Assembly: GCF_000154725.1 (NCBI RefSeq)
Contig: NZ_DS544873.1
Coordinates: 2,927,397-2,991,396, forward strand
Direction: 5' to 3'
From: Kordia algicida OT-1
GTDB lineage: Bacteria > Bacteroidota > Bacteroidia > Flavobacteriales > Flavobacteriaceae
Length of the DNA: 64,000 bases
Within the stretch, counting starts at the first letter, position 1, and every line of letters begins with the position of its first letter. Shown one piece after another: positions 34,778-43,236 of the stretch. The translations under genes and the position numbers were made by a program. The notes beneath the pieces were generated by a model. It saw only the letters and a program-made list of their open reading frames with translations, had not been told where the DNA came from and did no database searches.

Positions 34778-37489
34778 TTAGTTTACAGAATCTTGTACTT
34801 TTTCCTGCTGTTTTTTTGCTTCTTCTTCGGCTTTTGCCTTCGCTGCTGCTTCTTGTCGCGCTTTTTCTTCGGCTTCTTTTTTCTTTTTTCGATTTCCTAG
34901 TAAATTCCCCAAAACACTTCGTACTTTATCGCCTGTAGAATTTGGTGTCGTTACGGTAGAATCTTTTTGAGTTTCATTTTTATCACCTTTAATCAATCCG
35001 CCTAAAATACCATCAACAGTATCGCTTCCTGTATTGATGTTTCCTAGCGCTTCTTGCGCTTTTACTTTGGCTAATTTTATGGCTAAATCTTTGGTGGCAC
35101 TTGCCAAATCGGTTGTGAAACTTGGACTTGTAAAGTTTCCTGAAATCTTCGTAGATACAGGAATTGTAATATTCTTTGCTTCTTCCGATTTTATATCTGA
35201 TAATAAAGCTGTAATTTCCGAGCCTAAGTATTTTGCAGGAATTTGAAACGTTGCATTATAATTGAGCGATTGGTCAAAACCGTGACTTCCATCAACTGTA
35301 ATTTCAATGTCTTTGTAGTTGAATGAAAATGGTTTTACGTTTACTTTTCCATCGTCAAAAGACAAACGCGTTTTAATGTCTTCAATACTAACTTTATTTA
35401 AATCAATAAACGTAAGTTTTTCATTGATTTTATTGAATAAATCAATATTTCTTGTCTTTAATGTTGTTGTGATTAATTCGGCAAATGCGTTTCCAGAAAT
35501 TGTTGTTAGATTTGGCGTATAATTTTCTCCCAAATTACCTTTTAGCGAAATATTTGTATTCAATTTTCCGTTCAATGCTTTTGCAATTGGCGCAATGGTT
35601 TGCAACAATTCTAAACCATTGAAAGATTCTGATAAATCGAACGAATCCATTCCTAAATCCATCGCAAATGTTGGTGTGTCATTTTTGGTAGAAACCAAAC
35701 CACTCATTTTAATTTTTCCGCCAAAAACATCAGAAGTTACATTGTTTAAAATCGCTTCTCCATCATCAAGTGCTAAACTTCCTTTTACGTTCGTTAACGT
35801 GATATTATCGTAAAATACCTTATTAGAATTTACATTGATGTTACAATCTAAAAATTCAGGAATTTTTAAAGCTTCACCTTGCGTAACTTTTGTATTTTGA
35901 TTTTTACTTCCTTCCGCACTTGCAACCATAAAATCGTTTACGTGAAATTCATTGGAGTTTACCTTAAAATTTCCTTTTAGTTTGTCTTCATTAAAAAGAA
36001 AACCTAATAAATTTTCAATTGTTCCAGTGGCATTAAAATCACTTTTTCCGCTTTTGGCATCAAACTTTTTGAGCGAGATTTTTCCAGGAACAAAATCAAT
36101 TGTTGCTTCTGAGATTGCTAACGGATTTACCACATCTTTTGAAGAAAATAAAAAATCAGAAATCTTTAAATTTCCATTATTTTTAATGCGTTGATATTGT
36201 TCTTTTTCAATTGCATTCATGTCAAAATTTGTCGTCAAATTTGCATCGAGAATTCCGCTTAATTCTTTGTTTTCTATTGGATAAGCCTTCGTAATATTAC
36301 TTAAGTTTAGCTTTCCAACAATCGTTGCATTTACCTTCGGATTTGTGGTTAATTGTGAAAGTCTTCCGTTTCCACGGAATGCATCTTCGTCAATTTTAAA
36401 CGCAAGATTATTTATATCTACATACGTATCTTCTGTTTTTCCTGTCGTATTTTTTAATTGTGCGTTAATGTTAATGTTTTCAACGCTTTTTGGTAAATCT
36501 GGATATTTAAAAGAAGCATTGTTAGAAACTACTTTGATGTCAATAGTTGGAATACGCGTTTCGGTAACGAGACCTTTGATTTCTCCTGAAACTTCAAAAT
36601 TTCCAGCAGTTTGTACCGTGGAAATATTTTTCGCATACGCTTCTGGAATGACGGCTAAAAAGTTTTTAAAATCGGAAGAAGGTGTTTGCAAACTAATGTC
36701 AACTTCTTGCGAATCAGGATTTACTTTTACAAAACCTTCAAACTTTAGTGGCAACTGATTTACCAACGCTTCGTTTTCTAAAAATGTATATTTTCCATTT
36801 TCTAAATCCATTCCAATGAGTGCATCTAGTTTTATGTGCTGTTTGTCAATATAGTTCATGTCACCTATAGCAAACGAAACCAATGCATCTGTTTGTGTAT
36901 CAAGCTCAGAAGTAGCTAATGAGAAATCGCCAAAACCTTCATGTTGCACATCTTTTAGCGCAAGTAGCGTTTTACTTTTTGCATCAAAATAGTTGATGTC
37001 GGTATTTAGAATATGATAATTGTCTATTTTGAACTTAAAATCAGATGTTTTAGATACATTTTCAGGAGTTTCAGTCGTGTTGGGTTTTGCAATGTCATAA
37101 TTAGCATTTCCGCTTTCATCAACTTGAATATTTAATTTTGCATTATCAATCGTAAAACTATATACTTGAATCGCTTCATCAGTACCTTTAAAGAGTTCAC
37201 CAATTGCTGTCGTGATTGCTACTTCTTTACCATAAAAAAGTGTGTCATTTTCAAAAGGTGCGTTATTGATAACTTCTACATCTTCTAACACAATAGAAGC
37301 TTTTGGGAAATTTCTAAAAAAGCTTACATCAGCATCTGTAAAATCAACCTGTGCATTTACATTTTTATTGATGTTATCTTTCACCATTGCAATAATTTTA
37401 CCTTTAAATAGATACGGTGTAACTGCCAAAGCGATTATTAGAACTAGAAGTGTAATTCCTGTTATTTTTAATATTTTTTTCACTTTCAT
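34778..37489 (-). CDS. AsmA family protein
   Basis: A 903-residue envelope protein with one N-terminal membrane anchor (residues ~8-28, ITGITLLVLIIALAVTPYLF) and a long periplasmic repeat-beta region. The N-terminal domain (NVNAQVDFTDADVSFFRNFP) and the C-terminal AsmA_2-like part (LSGNAFAELITTTL..., GKVNVKPFSFNYKDIEITVD) match AsmA. The family is linked to bridge-like lipid transport between membranes. The last ~60 residues are a charged Lys/Glu/Ala coiled tail (RKKKKEAEEKARQEAAAKAK). Confidence 0.88.
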   Translation of the reverse strand: MKVKKILKITGITLLVLIIALAVTPYLFKGKIIAMVKDNINKNVNAQVDFTDADVSFFRNFPKASIVLEDVEVINNAPFENDTLFYGKEVAITTAIGELFKGTDEAIQVYSFTIDNAKLNIQVDESGNANYDIAKPNTTETPENVSKTSDFKFKIDNYHILNTDINYFDAKSKTLLALKDVQHEGFGDFSLATSELDTQTDALVSFAIGDMNYIDKQHIKLDALIGMDLENGKYTFLENEALVNQLPLKFEGFVKVNPDSQEVDISLQTPSSDFKNFLAVIPEAYAKNISTVQTAGNFEVSGEIKGLVTETRIPTIDIKVVSNNASFKYPDLPKSVENININAQLKNTTGKTEDTYVDINNLAFKIDEDAFRGNGRLSQLTTNPKVNATIVGKLNLSNITKAYPIENKELSGILDANLTTNFDMNAIEKEQYQRIKNNGNLKISDFLFSSKDVVNPLAISEATIDFVPGKISLKKFDAKSGKSDFNATGTIENLLGFLFNEDKLKGNFKVNSNEFHVNDFMVASAEGSKNQNTKVTQGEALKIPEFLDCNINVNSNKVFYDNITLTNVKGSLALDDGEAILNNVTSDVFGGKIKMSGLVSTKNDTPTFAMDLGMDSFDLSESFNGLELLQTIAPIAKALNGKLNTNISLKGNLGENYTPNLTTISGNAFAELITTTLKTRNIDLFNKINEKLTFIDLNKVSIEDIKTRLSFDDGKVNVKPFSFNYKDIEITVDGSHGFDQSLNYNATFQIPAKYLGSEITALLSDIKSEEAKNITIPVSTKISGNFTSPSFTTDLASATKDLAIKLAKVKAQEALGNINTGSDTVDGILGGLIKGDKNETQKDSTVTTPNSTGDKVRSVLGNLLGNRKKKKEAEEKARQEAAAKAKAEEEAKKQQEKVQDSVN

Positions 37490-37651
37490 AAACTCATTTT
37501 TTTCTGCTACTTCGAATAAAGTAAAAATTTAAAAAATTTCTGTTAAGAAGGTGATAAATTTTTAGAATTGAATCATTTGAGTCAATATCTACATTGATCG
37601 CGTTAGTTGTAAAATGCAATGAAAGCTTTTTTCTGCCAAAATGGGTTTCGC

Positions 37652-38368
37652 TTAAGCGGAATACGTATCTAAGTTAATTTCTTCTCCAACTTTTAACTTA
37701 AAGCGTTTTCTGAACACATAAACAATTAGATACAAAAAAGGTGTGTCTAGAAAAGCAACTAAAACTTTAAAGATAAAACCACTAGCGATGAGTCCTAAAT
37801 ACAAATCCCAAGGTAAAATTTCAAATACACATAAAAGCGTGATGACAGAAAATGTGTCTACAAATTGTGAAGCGAACGTAGAAAAGTTATTTCGCAACCA
37901 TAAATGTTTTCCTTTGGTCAGTTTTTTCCAAAAATGATACAGTTGAATGTCAATAAATTGTGCAAATAAATAGGAAAGCATAGAAGCAAAAACTGCTAGA
38001 GATGTATTGCCGAATACTTTTGAAAACGTTTCGTCATTTATGGGTGAATTATCTAAGGCAGGAACACTTTGGGAAACATAAATGATTCCTAAGGAGAAAA
38101 ACGACGCAAAAATACCAGCAATAACTACTTGATTAGCTTTCTTTTTACCATAAATCTCTGAAATGGCATCTGTGATTAAAAATGTTAATGGATATGGTAA
38201 CAAACCAACAGAAAGTTTGAATAAGCGTTCACCAAAAACTTCCATTTCAAATGGATACCAATAGAAAAACTTTTGAAAAATTAAGTTAGAAACTACTAAG
38301 GAAGTTATGAAAAGCGCAGCTAAATATAGGTAGATTTTAGCGGCTAGTTTTTTGTCGGCTACTGTCAT
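37652..38368 (-). CDS. queuosine precursor transporter (YhhQ/VUT family)
   Basis: A 238-residue membrane protein with six helices. The VUT_1/YhhQ signature is seen in LLPYPLTFLITDAISEIYGK (PxTFxxxDxxxExYG) and in LFAQFIDIQLYHFWKKLT and the STFASQFVDTFSVITLL helix. The family imports queuine precursors such as preQ0/preQ1 for tRNA modification. It is a single gene, followed by the AsmA-like gene after ~160 nt. Confidence 0.9.
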   Translation of the reverse strand: MTVADKKLAAKIYLYLAALFITSLVVSNLIFQKFFYWYPFEMEVFGERLFKLSVGLLPYPLTFLITDAISEIYGKKKANQVVIAGIFASFFSLGIIYVSQSVPALDNSPINDETFSKVFGNTSLAVFASMLSYLFAQFIDIQLYHFWKKLTKGKHLWLRNNFSTFASQFVDTFSVITLLCVFEILPWDLYLGLIASGFIFKVLVAFLDTPFLYLIVYVFRKRFKLKVGEEINLDTYSA

Positions 38369-38489
38369 TTGGTAAAGATACTAAACTTTCTTCGATGTCA
38401 TTTGTGGCGATTTTAAAATCAGATCAAAAGTAACAGTCGTAATATATAAATTACGAGTCGTTATTTATAAATGACTGATTATAAGTGTT

Positions 38490-38519
38490 TTGATTTGATT
38501 TTGTGGGAATGTAGATTTG
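38490..38519 (+). promoter_or_regulatory. promoter of the RiPP precursor gene
   Basis: TTG (38490-38492, within TTTTG) and TAGATTTG (38512-38519) are 19 nt apart, a full Bacteroidota consensus, 30 nt before the ATG of the small peptide. Confidence 0.75.
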
Positions 38520-38548
38520 TTTCAATATTAATCACAAACTTTTATATT

Positions 38549-38779
38549 ATGAAGAAAAAAGGATTTAAAAACTTGTCCCTAAACAAAAAATCAGTTTCTA
38601 ATTTATCAAACATGAGTGAGAGATTAAAAGGAGGAACTGGCTCTGTTGAAACGTGTACAGGTTGGGCTAGTTGTGGTAATTGTACAGTTGACTGTGGAAC
38701 CAATCCTTATGAAAGTGTTCAGCTTTGCTGGCATTCGTTAAATATTGGACCACTTCCATGTAACCAAAACAAAAAGTAA
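38549..38779 (+). CDS. class I lanthipeptide-like RiPP precursor peptide
   Basis: A 76-residue peptide. The leader reads MKKKGFKNLSLNKKSVSNLS then NMSERLKGG: the LxLxKxxIxxL-like motif (LSLNKKSVSNL) and the double-glycine end (residues 28-29) are typical of Bacteroidota class I lanthipeptide leaders. The 47-residue core has six Cys (ETC, ASC, GNC, VDC, QLC, LPC) and several Ser/Thr. No LanB, LanC, C39 peptidase or transporter gene is in this window, so the modifying enzymes must act in trans, or the peptide may stay unmodified. A longer in-frame start at 38471 lies before the promoter and is rejected. Confidence 0.82.
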   Translation: MKKKGFKNLSLNKKSVSNLSNMSERLKGGTGSVETCTGWASCGNCTVDCGTNPYESVQLCWHSLNIGPLPCNQNKK

Positions 38780-38795
38780 GCCGCAGTAGAAACAA

Positions 38796-38827
38796 AAAAA
38801 GCCTTTCCAGAAACAGAAAGGCTTTTT
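38796..38827. terminator. bidirectional terminator between RiPP gene and sppA
   Basis: AAAAAGCCTTTC (38796-38807) pairs perfectly with GAAAGGCTTTTT (38816-38827) over an 8-nt loop, flanked by A and T runs. It can serve both the precursor gene and the convergent sppA gene. Confidence 0.88.
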
Positions 38828-38849
38828 CATGTGATTAATAACTAACAAA

Positions 38850-40619
38850 TTATTTAATCTCAATTTCATACGGTAATAACAATTGTGGACCTTCCATCTT
38901 TGTTATTTGCTTCATTTTTTGAAGAATTAAATAGTTTTTATCACCCAATTCTTCTTTCATCATTTCTTCTTTACTTTGGATGAATCCGCCTGTAAATTGA
39001 TTTAAGATGCTTTCTAAATCTTTTTCATATACAGGTAATTCTTCAATTTTATACTCTGTCATGTCAGCAGCATCTGCGGCAGCTTGTAATGCCATATCTA
39101 GTCCGCCAATTTCATCGACCAAACCAATTTTAATAGCGTCGTTTCCTGTCCAAACACGACCTTGACCAATTTCGTCTACCGCTTCTTGCGTCATTCCACG
39201 TCCGTCAGCAACACGTTGTGTAAACAAGTCATAAATATCTTCAATTCCTTCTTTTATCAACGCACGTTGTTCGTCGCTCATTGGTTCAAATATGCTGTAA
39301 TCAACAGCATTTTTATTGGTCCCTACTTGTTCAGCATTGATTCCTAAATCTTCTGCGAGTTTGTGCATATTCGGAATCGTTCCAAAAACGCCAATACTTC
39401 CCGTAATAGTATTTGGTTCGGCATAAATTTTATCTGCGTTACAAGCAATATAATATCCGCCAGAAGCGGCTAAATCTCCCATAGAAACAATGACAGGTTT
39501 TTCCTTTTTAGTCAATTCAATTTCTCTCCAAATTAACTCACTTGCCAGAGCACTTCCACCAGGAGAATTTACACGTAATACAATTGCTTTTACGTTTTCA
39601 TCTTCTCTTGCTTCTTTCAACGCTTTGTTTATCACACCTTGTCCGATAAAATTTTCATTACCTTCGGCATACATAATTTGACCCTGTGCATAAATAACAG
39701 CGATTTTTTCGTCACTTTTCTTTACTGTTGGTTTTTTATCAGCAGTATACTCGGCATAATCATAAATGTTCACTCGGTTGATGTCACTATTTTCGCCCAT
39801 TGCATATTGAATTCCCGCTTCATATTCGTCTTCATAACCAATTTTATCAATTAATTTTACATTCAAAGCTCGTGTTGCGGTTCTTCCTGCGAGTTCGTCT
39901 GCTAAGGTATTTAAGTGATCTGATGAAAGGTTTCTGCTTTCAGCAATTTCAGTACGCATTTCGTCCCAAATTGATTGTAAAAACACAGAAATTTGCTCAC
40001 GATTCGCTTCACTCATTTCCTGATTTAAATATCCTTCAACAGCACTTTTATATTTTCCGTGACGAATCACTTCCATTTTTATACCGTATTTCTCTTGAAA
40101 ATCTTTGTAATACATGCGTTCCATCGATAAACCTTTAAAATCCAATCCGCCAACAGGATTCAGATATACAGTATCTGCTACAGAGTTTAAGTAATAATCT
40201 TTTTGAGAATAATAATCACCATAAGAAACGATGAATTTGCCGGATTCTTTAAATGCTAATAAAGCATCACGCAACGCTTTTGTTTGCGCCATTCCAGCTT
40301 GAAGTGTATTGTTTTTGATAGAAATTCCTTTAATCTTATCGTCATCTTTTGCATAGTGAATTGCGTCAATAATATTGAACAATCCGTCGTGCACTTGATC
40401 TTGAGGATAAAAAGGAACTTTACTAAAATCAAATCTTCCTGCGTAATCGTCAATTGGAGCATCAAGATTCAATTCTATAATGGAATTGCTTTTTACGGAA
40501 ACAATATTTTTATCAGATCCTGCGCTTGCAAAAACGAAAATCAGTAACAATAAAAAACAAAGTCCGAAGAAAACACCAATTCCAACAACTGTTGAAAGTA
40601 CTCGTTTAAAAAAATTCAT
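38850..40619 (-). CDS. sppA: signal peptide peptidase SppA (67K type)
   Basis: A 589-residue membrane-anchored serine peptidase that removes leftover signal peptides. An N-terminal helix (VLSTVVGIGVFFGLCFLLLL) is followed by two tandem S49 domains. The catalytic lysine lies in IRHGKYKSAVEGYLNQ and the catalytic serine in VNSPGGSALASELIW; MGDLAASGGYYIAC and NTITGSIGVFG also match. I use the ATG at 40619 (MNFFKRVLS), since 24 extra upstream residues would place the helix too deep and include the promoter. Confidence 0.93.
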   Translation of the reverse strand: MNFFKRVLSTVVGIGVFFGLCFLLLLIFVFASAGSDKNIVSVKSNSIIELNLDAPIDDYAGRFDFSKVPFYPQDQVHDGLFNIIDAIHYAKDDDKIKGISIKNNTLQAGMAQTKALRDALLAFKESGKFIVSYGDYYSQKDYYLNSVADTVYLNPVGGLDFKGLSMERMYYKDFQEKYGIKMEVIRHGKYKSAVEGYLNQEMSEANREQISVFLQSIWDEMRTEIAESRNLSSDHLNTLADELAGRTATRALNVKLIDKIGYEDEYEAGIQYAMGENSDINRVNIYDYAEYTADKKPTVKKSDEKIAVIYAQGQIMYAEGNENFIGQGVINKALKEAREDENVKAIVLRVNSPGGSALASELIWREIELTKKEKPVIVSMGDLAASGGYYIACNADKIYAEPNTITGSIGVFGTIPNMHKLAEDLGINAEQVGTNKNAVDYSIFEPMSDEQRALIKEGIEDIYDLFTQRVADGRGMTQEAVDEIGQGRVWTGNDAIKIGLVDEIGGLDMALQAAADAADMTEYKIEELPVYEKDLESILNQFTGGFIQSKEEMMKEELGDKNYLILQKMKQITKMEGPQLLLPYEIEIK

Positions 40620-40646
40620 AGCGTATATATTTATGTAAGCCTTTTG

Positions 40647-40655
40647 GCAAAAGTA
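40647..40655 (-). promoter_or_regulatory. -7 element of sppA
   Basis: TACTTTTGC on the minus strand lies ~28 nt before the sppA ATG. The TTG box is not found at the expected distance. Confidence 0.5.
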
Positions 40656-40832
40656 TTTATTAATTGAATAACTAGAAAGTAAGTGTGACAAATTGTTAAA
40701 ATGTTACACTTTTTAAGAAATAAATAACAGAATCTTTTTAAAGTTAGAAATAAAGCGACTTTTCATCAATTGATACATGCTAAAAAAGAACGGCAAATGT
40801 AATTTTTGCAAAAGCGATCCGTATATTTTGAC

Positions 40833-40840
40833 TATATTTG
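40833..40840 (+). promoter_or_regulatory. -7 element of folK-dNK
   Basis: TATATTTG lies about 33 nt before the TTG start of the fusion gene and matches the consensus core. A TTG 24 nt upstream is further than usual. Confidence 0.5.
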
Positions 40841-40873
40841 GCGCAGCTATTTTTTGGCTAAAAACCTATTCAA

Positions 40874-42007
40874 TTGCATCCAAACTTGTTACACACTACA
40901 TATATATCTATCGGAAGTAATGTTGGCGACAAACGAGCGTATTTACAACAAGCCATTCAGCAACTTTCTGCGAATGTTGGTCGTGTGGTAAAAATTTCTC
41001 CGATATACGAAACGCCAGCTTGGGGTTTTGAAGGCAGCGACTTTTACAATGCCTGTTTGTGTATTGCTACAGCGTTGTCTCCTGCTGAAATGATGTCTGA
41101 AATTTTAGAAATTGAAGTGACGCTTGGTCGTGTAAGAAGTGCTAAAAAAGGCTATCAAAATAGAACAATTGATATTGATATTATTTTCTATGAAGATGAA
41201 AGCATGCAAACGGATTTGTTAGTGTTGCCGCATCCGTTGGCACATGAACGTAAATTTGTCATGCAACCATTGAGTGATATTGCGCCGAGTAAAATTCATC
41301 CAACGTATAAAAAAACAGTTTCGCAATTGAATGAAATGATAGTTGCAGACGGAATTCAGAAAAGTGAAGAAACCTTGCAAAATCCGGATGGTAAAAAGAA
41401 TTTTTCTCGCTTTAATTACATTGCCATAGAAGGCAACATTGGTGCGGGAAAAACCTCGTTAGCCACTAAAATTGCTGAAGATTTCAATGGAAAATTGATT
41501 TTAGAGCGTTTTGCAGACAATCCGTTTTTGCCTAAATTCTATGAAGACAACAGTCGTTATGCATTTCCACTAGAAATGTCGTTCTTGGCAGATCGGTATC
41601 AGCAAATTTCAGACGATTTAGCGCAGTTAGATTTGTTTAAAGATTTTATTGTGTCAGATTATGATGTGGTAAAATCGCTCATTTTTGCCAAAGTGACGTT
41701 GCAAAACGAAGAATACAAACTCTATAGAAAACTGTTTGATATCATGTACAAGGAAATTCCGAAGCCTGATTTATACATATATCTATATCAAAACACGGAA
41801 CGTTTGTTAAAAAATATCAAAAAACGCGGACGTGATTATGAACAAAAAATTCCTTCGGAATATCTAGAAAAAATTAACAATGGATATCTGGAGTTCATCC
41901 GAACACACAAAGACTTAAATGTAAAAATCATTGATGTTTCTGATTTAGATTTTGTTGCCAATGCGAATGATTATCAGAAGATTATTTCGGAAATTCATGA
42001 AGCGTAG
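40874..42007 (+). CDS. folK: FolK fused to a deoxynucleoside kinase
   Basis: A 377-residue two-domain protein. Residues ~1-160 are HPPK (FolK), with SIGSNVGDKRAYLQQAI, SPIYETPAWGF, and the RTIDIDIIFYED and LPHPLAHERKFVMQPL motifs of folate synthesis. Residues ~175-377 are a deoxynucleoside kinase: P-loop IAIEGNIGAGKTSLATKI, ERFADNPFLPKFYED, DRYQQISDDL and the lid LKNIKKRGRDYEQ. No ATG precedes the HPPK motif, so TTG at 40874 (or 40886) is the likely start. The fusion is known in Flavobacteriia; it joins folate supply and dNTP salvage in one chain. Confidence 0.92.
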   Translation: MHPNLLHTTYISIGSNVGDKRAYLQQAIQQLSANVGRVVKISPIYETPAWGFEGSDFYNACLCIATALSPAEMMSEILEIEVTLGRVRSAKKGYQNRTIDIDIIFYEDESMQTDLLVLPHPLAHERKFVMQPLSDIAPSKIHPTYKKTVSQLNEMIVADGIQKSEETLQNPDGKKNFSRFNYIAIEGNIGAGKTSLATKIAEDFNGKLILERFADNPFLPKFYEDNSRYAFPLEMSFLADRYQQISDDLAQLDLFKDFIVSDYDVVKSLIFAKVTLQNEEYKLYRKLFDIMYKEIPKPDLYIYLYQNTERLLKNIKKRGRDYEQKIPSEYLEKINNGYLEFIRTHKDLNVKIIDVSDLDFVANANDYQKIISEIHEA

Positions 42008-42035
42008 GCTTCGACTCCGCTCAGCCTACTTTTTT
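42004..42035 (+). terminator. terminator of folK-dNK
   Basis: GTAGGCT (42004-42010) pairs with AGCCTAC (42023-42029), followed by six T's. The stem begins within the stop codon. Confidence 0.75.
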
Positions 42036-42310
42036 AGATTCGCTTTGCTCATTGTTAAAATAAACATTATTAAAATGCACAAAGGGTTCATTTATTTTTT
42101 TAGCAGTTAGATATGAAGAATTTTCAAAGCTGATCTCAATACAATTTTTCTGCGTTTTACTGCGAAAAATCACTCTGACGTTTTGGAAAGTTTTAGATAT
42201 TTATATTGAATTCATCTTTTCCGTGCAACGAAATAATTCGTACTATATCTCACAAGAAAAAACGCAAAGTCAATCCAATTATAAAATTGAAACATTTTCA
42301 AATTAGCACC
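42036..42310. other. intergenic region between convergent genes
   Basis: AT-rich sequence with no ORF of note. A second terminator for the leftward DUF2797 gene would be expected here, but I do not see a strong hairpin. Confidence 0.45.
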
Positions 42311-43105
42311 TTAAGAAATCGCCAAACTCACCACCAAACCTTCATTTCCACGCACATTAAAAACGGTATTATCTTCAAAAATTAAATATTGTCCTTTAAT
42401 TCCTTTTAAAACACCAGAATAATTAGGCGTTTTGATGAGGTTTAAACTTTTTACCTTTTTAGGATACGACAATACAGGAAAATCTAATTCTACCACTTCC
42501 CTATTTGCTAAATAATAATCTTGTGCTTCTTCGGGAATGAATTGTTGCAATGCTTCTTTTTTTGCTAACAAATCTGCATCTTCATTTAAGTTTTGAAGCA
42601 TTTTTCGCCAATTTGTCTTATCAGATACATGCGATTTTAAAGCAACTTCCGTAATTCCCGCCAAATATCTGTTGGGAACTTCCACAATTTCTACAGCTTT
42701 TACAGCTCCTTGATCTATCCAACGCGTAGGAACTTGCGGTTTGCGCGTAACACCAACTTTTATTTCGCTAGACAACGCCAAATACACAATATGCGGTTGT
42801 AATTGTACTTTTTTCTCGTATGCCAAATCACGATCTTCAACATCCAAATGTGCGGTGCTCAATTCAGGACGCATAATCCAATCGCCTGCCGTTGGAATTT
42901 CAAAAAAACAACTCTTACAAAATCCTTGGCGGTAAATTTGCTTCTCCAAATGACAATTTAGGCATTCAAATTTTTCAAAATTCAAGGTCAGTGTTTTATT
43001 AAGTAATTGATTCATATTCAGGAAATCATCTTCAAAATTTAGGTAATATTGAATCGGTTTTCCAAACTCCGTTTGCATTTTTGTTAAAACACCTTGATAC
43101 ATCAT
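42311..43105 (-). CDS. DUF2797 domain-containing protein
   Basis: A 264-residue soluble protein. An N-terminal zinc-ribbon (ECLNCHLEKQIYRQGFCKSC, with CxxC and CxxC) precedes the DUF2797 body (IVYLALSSEIKVGVTRKPQV, PTRWIDQGA). This family is common in Bacteroidota and Actinobacteria and uncharacterised; the KVGVTR segment resembles GIY-YIG-like nuclease folds, but no function is shown. ATGs at 43105 and 43102 are equivalent choices. Confidence 0.85.
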   Translation of the reverse strand: MMYQGVLTKMQTEFGKPIQYYLNFEDDFLNMNQLLNKTLTLNFEKFECLNCHLEKQIYRQGFCKSCFFEIPTAGDWIMRPELSTAHLDVEDRDLAYEKKVQLQPHIVYLALSSEIKVGVTRKPQVPTRWIDQGAVKAVEIVEVPNRYLAGITEVALKSHVSDKTNWRKMLQNLNEDADLLAKKEALQQFIPEEAQDYYLANREVVELDFPVLSYPKKVKSLNLIKTPNYSGVLKGIKGQYLIFEDNTVFNVRGNEGLVVSLAIS

Positions 43106-43236
43106 TAAAGATTTTTGCTATTTTTATTCACTTAAAGTATGATTGCTTCCGAAGAAGATCGATGACGAATGTAAAAAACTTTTCGCGAGTAGCCATATTT
43201 TAACAACTAAAATCACAACCGAATAATCTTTTAAAA

